64,000 nucleotides of DNA from Ziziphus jujuba (Eukaryota > Streptophyta > Magnoliopsida > Rosales > Rhamnaceae): assembly GCF_031755915.1 (NCBI RefSeq), contig NC_083383.1:4034001-4098000 (forward strand), in the 5' to 3' direction. A program made the position numbers and the translations under genes. Positions within the stretch are counted from its first letter, which is position 1, and each line of letters starts with the position of its first letter. The notes beneath the pieces are model-generated. The model was given only the letters and a program-made list of their open reading frames with translations, made no database searches and was not told the origin of the DNA. Of the stretch, positions 42,720-52,765 are shown piece by piece.

Positions 42720-43321
42720 CAAGAAAAAGTAGTCCACAACAAAACCCCCTATAAGCGAATGCTATCCCTTTGTATAACATCAAGAAATATTACAAAGAAT
42801 GCTCTATCAGTACTCACACTAATTCCTAGAAAATTATCTCCTCTCTGCATCTTGTTTCTGCTCCTAACACATTCATAAGCAGTTCTTTCATCTCTGCAAT
42901 CCATCCATTCATCCAACAACAATTTGATCCCAAGTTTTGCCAAGCTGTAGCCGTATCTTCAAAATTGTATAACTCCAGATTTACAACAGATGGGTTAGCT
43001 GCTTTACAGTTGCAAATCCAATTGATTTCAAAGTCCTTTCACAGAGGGGAAGCTATGATGAAATATTTTCTATGTTAGCTGACTCCTGGCTGCAAAATGG
43101 GAAAGAAAGTCCAACCGTTGCCAGGCTTAGATTCCTTTCCAGCTACTTTTTCATTAGCCCACCACTCTGAGCCATTGGTAGGCTTATCTGAAAATTCTGA
43201 CTTTGTGCTGTCAAAATTGAATTCCTTTATTGACCCAAGAGTGATGGATCGATGCTTTCGGTAGCACTGATCCTCCCATTCTCCATGATCCGAGACTCCA
43301 GCAGCTACCCCATCTTCTTTT
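42720..43321 (-). pseudogene. Captured 3' exon and 3' UTR of an unidentified plant gene
   Basis: A minus-strand exon from an AG acceptor (43321) to a stop (43075) encodes about 80 residues, ending with 'SEWWANEKVAGKE' and 'GWTFFPILQPGVS'. The frame is clean and looks like real protein; I believe it belongs to a conserved plant family of unknown function but cannot name it. About 350 bases of UTR-like sequence follow. No upstream exons of this gene are present; sequence before it belongs to the kinase fragment, so it is a captured tail. Confidence 0.55.
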
Positions 43322-43499
43322 CTGCAGTCAAATGAAATAAGGATATGAATGAGAGGGAATTTCAGCACAACCAATATCTGTTTTCTTCTTTAGCCAGTAA
43401 AAAGTCAAGCACATTATAAGAGAATAATCCTCATTAGATATATTAATTTGGTGTCTCAACTTGTAGGATAAGATAAGCCAATGTCTAGATTCATTTATA

Positions 43500-45104
43500 G
43501 AAGTTGTCATCTTCTTCTTGCAAACAAGAAAACCTTTATTCTCTCTCTGCAGCAAGAAAATTTATCCAAGCATTATAAACAAGAAAAAAAAAAAATTGCA
43601 GTCTAGCAGACAAAGTTGCAATTGGCAATGCACAATGGATATCTAAAATGAACTTACAATGTAACCTTGCCAGGGAAGTTTTCCTCCAAGAAGAAATATT
43701 AAAGTATAAGCAAGAGACTCAAGGTCATCTCTCCGGCTCCCTGTCCTGCCTAAATGAGCATGGACACTTGCATAGCGAACAGTTCCCCTATCAGAAAAAC
43801 ATAAAACATATCAAGCTATTCAACGATACTAGTATATTGAGTTGAAGAGGCAAAATAATAATATGCTAAAGAAATAAACTAATGTTAACAGAAAGAAGAA
43901 CGATATATAAAGATTATTAGACAACATATTTTTTAATATAAGGACTTAAAGGAAAACATACTTCTGGAGGAAAACATAAAATGGATATTGCCTCCACTGC
44001 TATACAAGCAACCATCTCTTCAGATAGCCTTTAGATGAGCAAATAAATTATGAGATCCAACACCATAAGGGATGGGGAAAAAAAAACTATCTCATTTTCT
44101 GCGCCACACCCCCCAAACCCCCGGCCTCACAAAAGAATGATAATAATAGTATAAATAAAATATAAAAAAATAATAAATAAAAAAGAATGACCTCAAAGGC
44201 ATCAGGCCCAGAGCAACCGCTGCCTCCAGTCAGCCTTCTTCCAACATATACTTGTCCAAAACCTCCTTTTCCCAGCTTCCGCTCCAACTTATACACTGGG
44301 GAGTTGCCAATCTGTATCTGCAAATGCAAATAATAGAACATGATTTATATTATATAAATATAAACTTAATCCACAAACTATGTGGAGATAAATATAATAA
44401 CCAAGTTGTTAATAACTTGCAATAGACATAATAATACATGTGAAACAATACAGTTTAACTATAACAGTACGCATCAGGAAATGAGACTACACAAACCTCC
44501 TCTGGGAATTTTTTTAAGATTTGAGAAATTATCTCAGGAAACTATACAGTTCATACATTTTCTAATCAAATGGAATGAAAAGCAAATCAAATGTGGTAAA
44601 ATAAAACAGACAATGTAAATAGAACACATTTCATGAGATTAAAAGGTTCAACAATTTAGTCTAAATCAACTTACAGGACCATGACCTCTTATAGAGTGGT
44701 CTAGAAAGCAAAGCATCTGAAAATTGGCAGACTGTCACCTCAATATATAAATGGACAAAACAGGACAAAACAAGAAGCAACAGAAATAAAATTTGCAATA
44801 TGCAGATAAGAGCAGAAAGGCCAAAATAGTACCCTTTCAGGAAGTGGACTTGTGCTTCCCTCATCCTCAGCAGCAGCCAACTTTTCTGCACTTTTTTGAG
44901 CAACCAATTCATCACGAACAGCAACCAACTTTCCGATTGGCAAGTCCAATCCTGTGTGTCCCTGTCCACCAACTCCAGCACCAATTGGCTTGGCATTCTT
45001 ACCTTGATTCATAGCTCTGGTCCCTCTTCCTCTACCTCTACCAATTGGCTTGGCATTCTTACCTTGATTCATAGCTCTGGTTCCTCTACCTCTACCAGTT
45101 GGCC
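43500..45104 (-). pseudogene. Captured fragments of a MUT9-like/EL1 (HD16-type) casein kinase 1
   Basis: Minus-strand pieces in gene order: an RG-rich N-terminal region (about 45104-44833) ending STSPLPER; the glycine-rich loop exon (44317-44192; [18 protein letters not shown]); a short piece with MVACIAVEAISIL (about 44030-43982); an activation-segment exon (about 43795-43660) with [20 protein letters not shown]; and FLVCKKKMTTS (about 43545-43510). Most of the catalytic core (Lys, HGDVKPEN and DLG regions) and the entire C-terminal half are missing, so no kinase can be made. Intact relatives are nuclear CK1-like kinases. A coding tandem repeat lies at 44993-45103. Retained introns show capture from genomic DNA. 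Confidence 0.75.
44993..45103. repeat. Tandem duplication in the captured kinase fragment
   Basis: Two adjacent copies of a unit encoding RGRGTRAMNQGKNAKPIG on the minus strand. The copies are almost identical apart from six extra bases (one additional RG pair) in one of them. This suggests a recent slippage or unequal exchange. Confidence 0.75.
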
Positions 45105-45165
45105 CTGGCTAATACCAATGTATATCCCTGGAACCAGAATTTGTTGAAGTTCAGCACACAATTAC

Positions 45166-45234
45166 CACTATAGCCAGTAAAAATGGCTCATCAATCTGAG
45201 AAACTGCATCAGTGAGAAGCGAAACCTCCTCCAT
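45166..45234 (-). pseudogene. Captured exon of an FZO-like (FZL) dynamin-type GTPase
   Basis: A 69-base exon-like segment with an AG acceptor and GT donor encodes MEEVSLLTDAVSQIDEPFLLAIV. This resembles the segment directly before the GTPase P-loop in chloroplast FZO-like proteins; the identification is from memory and moderate. The P-loop exon that should follow is absent. It is embedded between the lipase and kinase pieces. Its first 40 or so bases with adjoining intron are repeated at 46286-46348. Confidence 0.45.
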
Positions 45235-45258
45235 CTGTCAATCAAAACAATATTCCAG
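45196..45258. repeat. 63-bp direct repeat, copy 1
   Basis: Identical to 46286-46348. It contains the start of the FZL-like exon and its upstream intron end. The two copies flank the captured lipase piece. Confidence 0.85.
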
Positions 45259-45321
45259 GATTTACCTTAAAAATAAAGACATGTATATCTCATTCAGTGA
45301 ATTATTGTATCTAAGACTTAC

Positions 45322-46158
45322 TTGTACTGTTTCGTTCCAATAAAGGAAGCAAACAAAGTATCACCTGCTTCTGCCAACAAATACCTTCAACGGAAAAATA
45401 ATTATAACAAAAATTTTTAATCATTGTAAAGAAGTTAAAAAGTAAGATCAAATAAGTCAAAATTCTCACAATATACTGTAGGTTAGCATTTGAATACAGC
45501 AATGAAACCTCCTACTTTCAAATATAAAATTTCGAACCATTCCGTAACTACAAATACTATTAAAACATAGAAGATATAAAACTTGGCAAAGAAATGTAAT
45601 CAGCACCCAAAAAAGGAAAAAAAAAAAACAAAAAAAAAAAAGCAGCAAACGGAGACTAATGCAAATGTAATAGCAGAGAAGCGCATACCTGTGAGGAACA
45701 TGATCTGAAGAAGGTTGGACACGCTCTAAAGAAACAATTTGTCCTCCAAAACCGGCCTTGAATTTGTTAACCGCTCGAACCAATTCGCTAGCAGGTTTCT
45801 AATAATTATTGAAACGATACGAATTTAATTAACATTATTACAAAGTTTAATAGATTTTTTTTTTTAATAAAAAAAAATGAAAAGAAGAAAAAAGTACCTT
45901 GTAAACGCATTCGGAGAGGACCATGCAGCAGAGGATGTCCTGCAAGTCGGAGAAAGAGTCGGCCTTGACGGCGAGGCAGAGATCGTGGAGTTGCTTCTTG
46001 CGGCGTTCATACTCCTGCTGAAGCTTCTTCCGCTGCTCTCTGTCGTCGCTGTTCCACGGCCACTTCATCCTCCACTGCAGTGGTCCCCACGACACCTTCA
46101 AGATCTTCGCTCTCTGCTCCCTGATCCACGATTCCACTCGGCTCTGTAACGCCTCCAT
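45322..46158 (-). pseudogene. Captured 5' exons 1-3 of a class-3 lipase-type gene
   Basis: Three clean minus-strand exons (46158-45898, 45798-45689, 45384-45322) join in frame. They encode an N-terminus beginning MEALQSRVESWIREQRAK and continuing through SDLQDILCCMVLSECVYK and LERVQPSSDHVPHRYLLAEAGDTLFASF. This matches the N-terminal domain of plant mono-/diacylglycerol lipase-like class-3 proteins. The GHSLGG nucleophile exon and everything after it are missing, so the piece has no lipase activity. Splice sites and a GA-rich 5' leader (46159-46180) are kept, so it could still be transcribed, or spliced to the downstream captured pieces. Confidence 0.75.
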
Positions 46159-46285
46159 TCTCTCTCTCTCTCTCCCTAACTGAATTTGGATCGACGAAAA
46201 TCACGAAGCGCCTGGCGGAGTTGCCTCTGCAGTTTTTTTTTTTTAAATTTTTATTTTGTTTTTTCCTATTTTTCTTGAATCTTGA

Positions 46286-46348
46286 CTGAGAAACTGCATC
46301 AGTGAGAAGCGAAACCTCCTCCATCTGTCAATCAAAACAATATTCCAG
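46286..46348. repeat. 63-bp direct repeat, copy 2
   Basis: Exact second copy of 45196-45258. The match ends abruptly on both sides, so it is a truncated duplicate of the FZL-like fragment. Confidence 0.85.
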
Positions 46349-46696
46349 CATAGAATCCCACCACTTTCCCCCACTGGTCACTGTCATCTATCCATCCTAT
46401 TCATTTTTTGTTACGGCGGCAAACGGTATGGAAGGCGTTGCCTTTTGTGTGTCTCCTCTGTCTCTGGTAGCTCTCAATCGAACGACTCTTGCCGACACAA
46501 CAATGGACGAGGACGATGCCGGCGAATGGGAGACAAATGTCGGTGAAAATGGTGGCCGGGATGGTAAGATGTGCATATGCCCTAGCTGCGTTTTCAAACG
46601 TTTTCAAAGGGAAAGTAAAAAAACAAAACCGAAACCAAAAAAAATAAAAGGCTTTTTGATAGAGAAAAGAAAAAAAAAAAAAAAGAAAAAATATAG
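46349..46696. other. Unassigned GC-richer segment inside the right MULE end
   Basis: Between the 63-bp repeat and the right inverted repeat lies about 350 bases of mixed composition. A plus-strand frame from 46430 (MEGVAFCVSPLSLVALN onward) runs into a lysine-rich artefact. It may be another captured fragment, but no family is recognised. Confidence 0.35.
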
Positions 46697-46809
46697 ATAA
46701 GGATATTTTAGTCCAAATGGGTAAAATATTGGTTAGTTTTTAAAAAAATAAAAAAATTTGTTATTTTTCTAAAATGCAATTGTGAAGTGGTTAGTTATCG
46801 AAAAAACCC
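46697..46809 (-). repeat. Right terminal inverted repeat of the MULE
   Basis: The reverse complement matches the left end base for base at many positions and shares the same 33-base offset to the CATTTTAGAAAAATA block. The last base, 46809, is followed directly by the target-site duplication. Confidence 0.8.
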
Positions 46810-46818
46810 TATTAATAA
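46810..46818. repeat. Right 9-bp target-site duplication of the MULE
   Basis: TATTAATAA, identical to 39257-39265. The match does not extend to a tenth base on either side, which fixes the element's ends. Confidence 0.85.
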
Positions 46819-47061
46819 AGCAATTCGGCACGGGCCTTGCCATGGCTTGGTTGGATTGTGGCCCATGGTTAACAGCATCAACAGTTCGAGTAGGCCTTTA
46901 GCCCAACAAAAAAATGGGCCATTGGGCCGCCACAAGTCTGAATTTTCTGACAAAACAACAACTCTCAATCTCACAGTTTCTAAGTCAGCGGCTCTTCCCG
47001 TATTGAAGAATGAAAAATTAGCGGGAATATTACCAGGAAACCAAAAACCTTGTTAGCAACA
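46819..47061 (+). promoter_or_regulatory. Short upstream region of the HhH gene, abutting the MULE
   Basis: Only about 243 bases separate the right target-site duplication from the start codon. Any 5' leader and promoter of the gene must lie here or reach into the MULE. 'GGCCCA/TGGGCC'-type motifs (near 46857-46863 and 46914-46926), common in promoters of plant housekeeping genes, are present. No clear TATA box is seen. Confidence 0.45.
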
Positions 47062-48073
47062 ATGGAATTTGGCTGTTGTAATCTGAGTCTCTGGAAAGAA
47101 GCCGTCTCTGCTTACCAGTCCCGTATAGAAGCCCTAAATAAACCCAATTTGGCTTCCCTGGACGACTATTACCGCAACCATCTTCCTCCTCTTCTCCACC
47201 AACGAAACCCTAACTCCTACATCACCACCTCCGAGCTCTCCAAGCTCATGCAGTGGAAGCTCACACGTGGCAAATGGCGGTAATCTCTCTCTCTGTGTAT
47301 ATTTTTACCGCATGCGTGTATTTTAACTGTAGCTGCGTTATTATTATTATTATTATTATTGTGAATGTTACTGAAGGAATTTGTAGGATTTAGGCCGCGT
47401 CTGTTGGATTTCGTTTCGGGTTTGGACGAAGCCCTAGTAAAATCGGCCTCTGAAAAAGCATTTCGGTCTCTTCCAGATGTCTCTAAAGCCATCACCGAGC
47501 TTACTGTGCTTAAAGGTGTCGGTCCGGCCACTGCCTCTGCAGTTTTAGCCGCTTACGCGCCGGACATCGCACCCTTTATGTCTGACGAGGTGAGAATTGT
47601 GGGGGGTTTGCGTTTTGATTTAAAGTAGCTTCCCCAGTTATAATCCGAAATATTTTGTATTATGGTTTTCCTAATTGTTCATTTTGTTATAAATTTTTAT
47701 GATGAATGCTCTGGTGAAAAAGGCTATGGAGGCAGCTCTTGGTAACTCAAAAGATTATACGCTTAAGCAGTATCTGATATTTGTAAATAAGTTACAGAAA
47801 AAAGCAAAGGTAAGCTAATAAATAAGTTACACTCTAATTTAAGTAGTCCAAGTTTTTTCACATAATTTTAGTTATTTGAATTATGGATGCCATTGAAATT
47901 GGGTGGAGGATGATCTGCAGGAATTGAGTTCAGAAGGAGACATTTTCACACCATCAGATGTGGAAAGGGCTCTGTGGAGTTCTGCTGTGGGGGCCAAGTT
48001 GTTATCTTCTAATCTAAATCCAGATTCCAAGTCTAACACAAGTAAGAATACAAAGAGGAAGAGAAAACGTTGA
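47062..48073 (+). CDS. Small helix-hairpin-helix (HhH) protein, conserved, function unknown
   Basis: Predicted 217-aa protein from four exons: 47062-47279, 47394-47589, 47723-47809 and 47921-48073, all in frame with GT-AG introns. Residues about 50-120 resemble a conserved eukaryotic family related in fold to HhH DNA glycosylases. The central motif LKGVGPATASAV (112-123) is a typical hairpin-helix-hairpin that contacts the DNA backbone. The C-terminus ends in KRKRKR, a likely nuclear localisation signal. No iron-sulfur cysteine cluster and no obvious glycosylase Lys/Asp pair are evident, and the protein is shorter than real glycosylases, so enzymatic activity should not be assumed. The exon 3 acceptor has a poor pyrimidine tract but is the only one keeping frame. 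The MULE ends 252 bases upstream of the start codon. Confidence 0.88.
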
Positions 48074-49111
48074 TCTTGTGGGGTTGACTGAAAAATATTT
48101 GCCGGTATAAACTTTCTTCTATATCCTTAACATCATTTTATTTTCAATTCCTGGATCTTACCATTTAAAAAGAATATTTATGAGAAAAAGAAAAGAAAAA
48201 AAAAATGTTAAAAAGGCATACCATTCTATTGCCTATTTCTGTTGCTTCATTCATCCTCTGCCATCTGTAAAGCTTTAAAGGCAGTGTCTCCGGTTTGGTT
48301 TGACTTGTCATCTGATGGGATTTGTATAAACCTTTCTGGTGCAGGAATTCTTGGATCTTCAGACTCAAATATATGAGTAGAAGTAGAAGAACAATCTGCT
48401 ATGGTCGTATATGCCTAGCTTTTGTATCATCTCTAATTCTCATGTTTCACAATTGTCTCCAACTTGTGAAATTTCACACGATAAAATATGTGCTCTTCCA
48501 GAGGCGGTGTTTCAGTGGCATTGGTGTCTATGGTCATGCCCATCGACAGGTGGCATTATTTTTATCGGTAGTACTTCACTTTGAGAGTTTCTTCCACTTT
48601 GTTATCACTTGGTTAATGTGATGTCCTTTTTACTTTGATTATTAGCTGGAAAACTGTTTTGCAATTCAAATATCACTGCAATTTGGGTTTGTTTGTTCAA
48701 CACTATGAAAAATATCTCAATCCATTCTAAGTTTTCAGAAATTACATCACATACAACCAACCATATGTGGGGCTTTTAAGAAGCTCCTTTCACCTTTTAT
48801 TGACCGTTTGGTCATATTGGAAAAAACCTATATATCTATATATTTTAAAATACTAAATTAGATCAAAAAGTATATGACCAAAAAAGGAATGAGCTTTTGA
48901 AATAAATCTGGAAGACATCGAGTGGTGAACCAAAGGAATCGTAAAGGGGGTGAGCATATATTTGATTTCTGCGTATGTCATGGTTGTAGAAGGTTCGCAA
49001 GCAAGACTGAAGTCTTCTCCTCTTTACTCAGCCTACGGTAGTTGTAGATTAAAACTTCCACACGTTCATTTTCTAGAATACATGTATGATTCTTAGGTTC
49101 TCCTAACGGGT
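48074..49111. other. Convergent intergenic region between HhH and J-domain genes
   Basis: The interval lies between two stop codons on opposite strands and should hold both 3' UTRs. The frame at 48322-48621 has no conserved motif and is likely UTR or noise. Confidence 0.5.
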
Positions 49112-52100
49112 TCAAATATTCATGCCATTCTCTCTCTTTATTGCCTCGTAGGATGTCATTACCTCTTTAAACTTTGCTTCAGCAGCCTCTGCAGCGAATC
49201 AACCAGCAATGAATTTCAAAAGCAATCAATTGGCACAAGGAGAATTTGGAAATAGCCCTCAATATTTTACCTTTATTGTCCTGGTTCTGATCTGGGTGAA
49301 ACTCCTTTGCTTTGGCCCTAAATGCTGTCTGCGAGAAAAAAGTAGACCATACTCACTATTGTGGATACAAGATAAAACAAGAAACATAATGACAGCAAGA
49401 ACCTACTCTATTAAGTTCTGTACTTAAGATATAATCTCGCTACCAGCTACAAGTTCAATTTAACAGGGATAACAAGAACTACACATTCTCATAACATGTT
49501 ACCATAAGCCAGCTCCTCCTAACATTCTCAAAAAGTTTCAATAAAGAGATAATACGTGTTTTGGGTGATGATCACTATGTGCAAAAAATGCGAACCCAGC
49601 CAAATGAATAAAACGGAATAAATAACACTGGCATGTTGACTTCTCCTATTTCCAGCATATTATGTGTGAACATCAGCATTTTTATAGGCAAGATCCAGCA
49701 TTCAAATATTTATAAAAAATTAGAAATCAGTACTGGAAAAAGTATTTTAGAATTGTCATATGCTATATGCAAAATTTGTCAAAAGGAGATTTCTAATCCT
49801 TTACATAAAAGTACATAGCACCATTTGCCAAATGTTTTCTACAAACTGTCTTTTCATAATCCCCAGAAGAAGAACACTTTCAGAAGAAACTTATTAACTT
49901 AAGATGAAGAGAAAAATTTATGGGTTTTGTGGATCAAGGATTTCAGAGTTAGGGCTTTTAGTTTTAGTATTCTTTTCAGAATTTAAGGACACACTCTTCA
50001 ATAAATAAACACCAAATATCAAAAGGTTATCGTGGTCTAAGTATGCCAAAGAGAGAACTTCTGGTTTAATAAGAAAATACCTTAATCTGAGCTTCTGTGT
50101 AAGGTTTTTTTGGGAACCTGATCCAAAGAAAGAGAAGGTGTCAACTTTTATTAATATGGAAATAATTGCATAATTGTACAAATGGCAGACCAATACATTA
50201 GCTTTTCCAGAAAGCCATCAAATTCATCAAATGAGTCAAGCATAAAAAGCAAAAGCAAAGATTACATGCTAAAATAATAGAAACTCTACCTAACATCAAA
50301 TAAAGAAACGGGATCATGATTTTCATCTACCCAAAATAATTCAACGTTTCAAAGTATAATATGCTGTCAAATGTGCATGTTTTGCTTAAAGGGCAAAACT
50401 AAAGGACTTGGTTCCAGAACATGAAACTTAATACTGCAAAAGACAATTCATTTCTGCACAGTTTTTCATTTCCATTTATAAAGGGTTTGCTATGATTTTA
50501 ACATATTTTATGCCATGCCAGACAAAGGGAGACCAGATTGCATGCATATTATTAAAGTTGTAGAGTATTAAGGAAAAAAAAAAAAAAAAAAAAAAAATCA
50601 ACATGGCCACTCTCCGGTGGATTGATTTTGCTTTTAACTCTCTAGTAACTTCAGTCATGCCAAGATTATACATCTAGTGCATGGTAAAAGATACAGAAGA
50701 CAAAATGCCTACTAACTAACACAGAAACACAGAAATTTCATTCCTTTTCATTGCTTCCATGGCGAAGTTCCTTATGCTTTGAATGAAAGTGAGAAATACA
50801 TTAAAATTTCAAGATTTCAATATCTTATATATCACAATAATATCTTTTTCTAATTATCGAAATTCCAACAGCTTAGAGAGGATTGTAAATCATTTAAACC
50901 ATATCAAGAGATCATAGACAATATTATAAGATGGTGATGGTATTGCCTATTTCAAGAGTGCATATAACAATATTCTCACCTGTCAAGGCCCAAAACTAAG
51001 TAATGATGTGACAATGAGTAGCTGACATTCTCTCTAGGAGTTTCCCTGTAGTTAGATCTCTGGTTCCTATAGGATGTGTCTGTCTTCCAATACCAATCAT
51101 CTCGCTGGAAATGTTGATGATATGCACCTTGTCCATTTTCCCTCCAGCTCTCATAGCTCCTTTTGTATTTGTTCCTCTCTCTGTTGAAGACACTTTGCAT
51201 ACGCCTTATACGCTCCTAAGATAATCACATGCAGTAAATTATACTGTCCCTCCTAGTGTAAATTAAGGATTGGTTCCTACAGAATGACTAAAAATTTTAA
51301 GGTGCTATGTTTAAAAGTTTACAAGGCTTTAGAAAATAATGAAGATGGAATTGCAGATTTTAGTTTTGTGCAGATAATTGAAATGCTGTTTTTCTGATAT
51401 TGCAATTAGTTCAATAGAAAATTTGCAGTTACAGGTATGAATTGCAGTTATAATCACTGCTGTAGAGATACCACAAAGGCACTAAAAGATTTAAAAATAA
51501 AATCCAATGCTTATGCATAAAAAAGCCATTCCTAAAAGACAAAGCAATAACTAGCACTTCATTAAGAAGAAATGAAAAGACATAAAGGGAGAAATATATT
51601 ATCAACTAAAGATACAGAACTTACCACCCTCTCCATTTCTTCTTCATATTCCTCTTGCATACGACGATTATATCTTTTCCATGCTTCCTCCTGAAAAGCT
51701 GTCCGGAATGAACTACCAGTTCTTCCATTTGACGATTGAGATCTGGCCAACTTTTTGGGGGTGAAATTACATAGGTTATCAGATTCAGTAGTAAACCAAC
51801 CTGTATATTATTTCTTAATTCTTATAGACAAAAACAAATTGATCATAAATTTTATGATATGATTACAGAGTTTAGATGATGAAAATTTGTGGTGGTCTAT
51901 AACAAAAACTAGGAAATACACGATCAGACAATCATTTCCAGAGAAGTTCATATTCCTAAACTGCGGAATTATAAGATGCCATTATAAAAATCAGCTCTTT
52001 ATGTGTGCTTTGATTACACGTACGTGTGATAAGTTAAAATAGATAGTAACAAGGTAAAAACAACTACTCATCACAAGAAGCAGAAGGGATTTTGGATTAC

Positions 52101-52765
52101 AGAAACCAAAGAATATTTTTAAAGAACTTTGAATTCTATTATGTCTACCTGAGTGTAGAACCAATCAACAGTCCTCCGCAAGTGACCAACCTGCCAAATC
52201 GGTACAAGCATCATACATGCAGGTTCTAAACGAAATGGGCCAACCAACTTTAATCCAATTGCAGGCAATACACATCCCATGGATGCCTCCATTATAACAC
52301 TTTACAAAGTAATTAACTTGGAGCCGAAGAGAATTATAATTAATTTAGTTCTAGGACATTAAAAAAATAAATAAATAAATAAATAAAGCAGCATACTTGG
52401 TAATTATATGCAACAAAGTCTGAAGAAGGAAGTAGATAATGCAAAGCCATGAAAAATGGGAACTTTCCATGGATAAATTGTAAGGATTATTATCTTTAGC
52501 TAACGGAATAGGAAATGGTAGTTGTAAGCTAAAATGCAAAATTTACTCAATATATTTAAGCAAAATAAATTTGGAACAATAATAATAAAAATAAAAATAA
52601 AGGTGATATAATGAAACTTACGGCGAAAGTGGTGGCGGTGGCGCCAATTAAACCGAAGAGGAGAATTCCCCAAAGCTTCATGTCCTCCTCCTTTTCTTGA
52701 TGAGGTCTGTTTGGTGGCCATCGACGATGCTTATTCCGATCACCGTCGTCTCCTCCTCCTCCCAT
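49112..52765 (-). CDS. J-domain (DnaJ/HSP40-like) protein with N-terminal membrane segment
   Basis: Predicted 239-aa protein from seven minus-strand exons: 52765-52622, 52190-52149, 51750-51625, 51215-50980, 50117-50081, 49328-49271 and 49188-49112, all in frame. The N-terminus is basic and hydrophilic; a hydrophobic segment (residues 31-48, WGILLFGLIGATATTFA) probably anchors the protein in a membrane. A charged, Arg/Glu-rich middle (about 63-165) follows. A J domain fills the C-terminus (about 171-238) with the essential HPD at 206-208. J domains stimulate the ATPase of HSP70, so this is a class C (type III) co-chaperone. The J domain is split over four exons. The compartment and HSP70 partner are not deducible. 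Confidence 0.9.

Larger units (their letters stand above)
39266..46809. mobile_element. Mutator-like element (Pack-MULE) with ULP1 remnant and captured gene fragments
   Basis: A 7,544-bp element bounded by terminal inverted repeats and a perfect 9-bp target-site duplication. The left end starts GGATTTTTCCCATAAATAG; the reverse complement of the right end starts GGGTTTTTTCGATAACTAA. Both ends share CATTTTAGAAAAATA exactly 33 bases inside (39299-39313 and 46762-46776), then an A/T run and an 'AAACTA[GA]CCA' block, giving an inverted repeat of roughly 110 bases. Inside are a decayed DUF1985/ULP1-protease gene, a possible MULE transposase start, a 21-bp minisatellite, and pieces of a class-3 lipase, an FZO-like GTPase, a MUT9-like kinase and an unidentified gene. 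The captured pieces keep introns and splice sites, so capture was from DNA, not cDNA. The element is non-autonomous as it stands. Confidence 0.88.

Noticed and set aside
43075..46158. Lipase and kinase sequences as functional host genes
   Set aside because: Both lack essential catalytic exons, are interleaved with unrelated fragments and lie within inverted repeats and a target-site duplication, so they are captured fragments.
48322..48621. 99-codon plus-strand frame after the HhH gene
   Set aside because: No recognisable motif; position fits 3' UTR.
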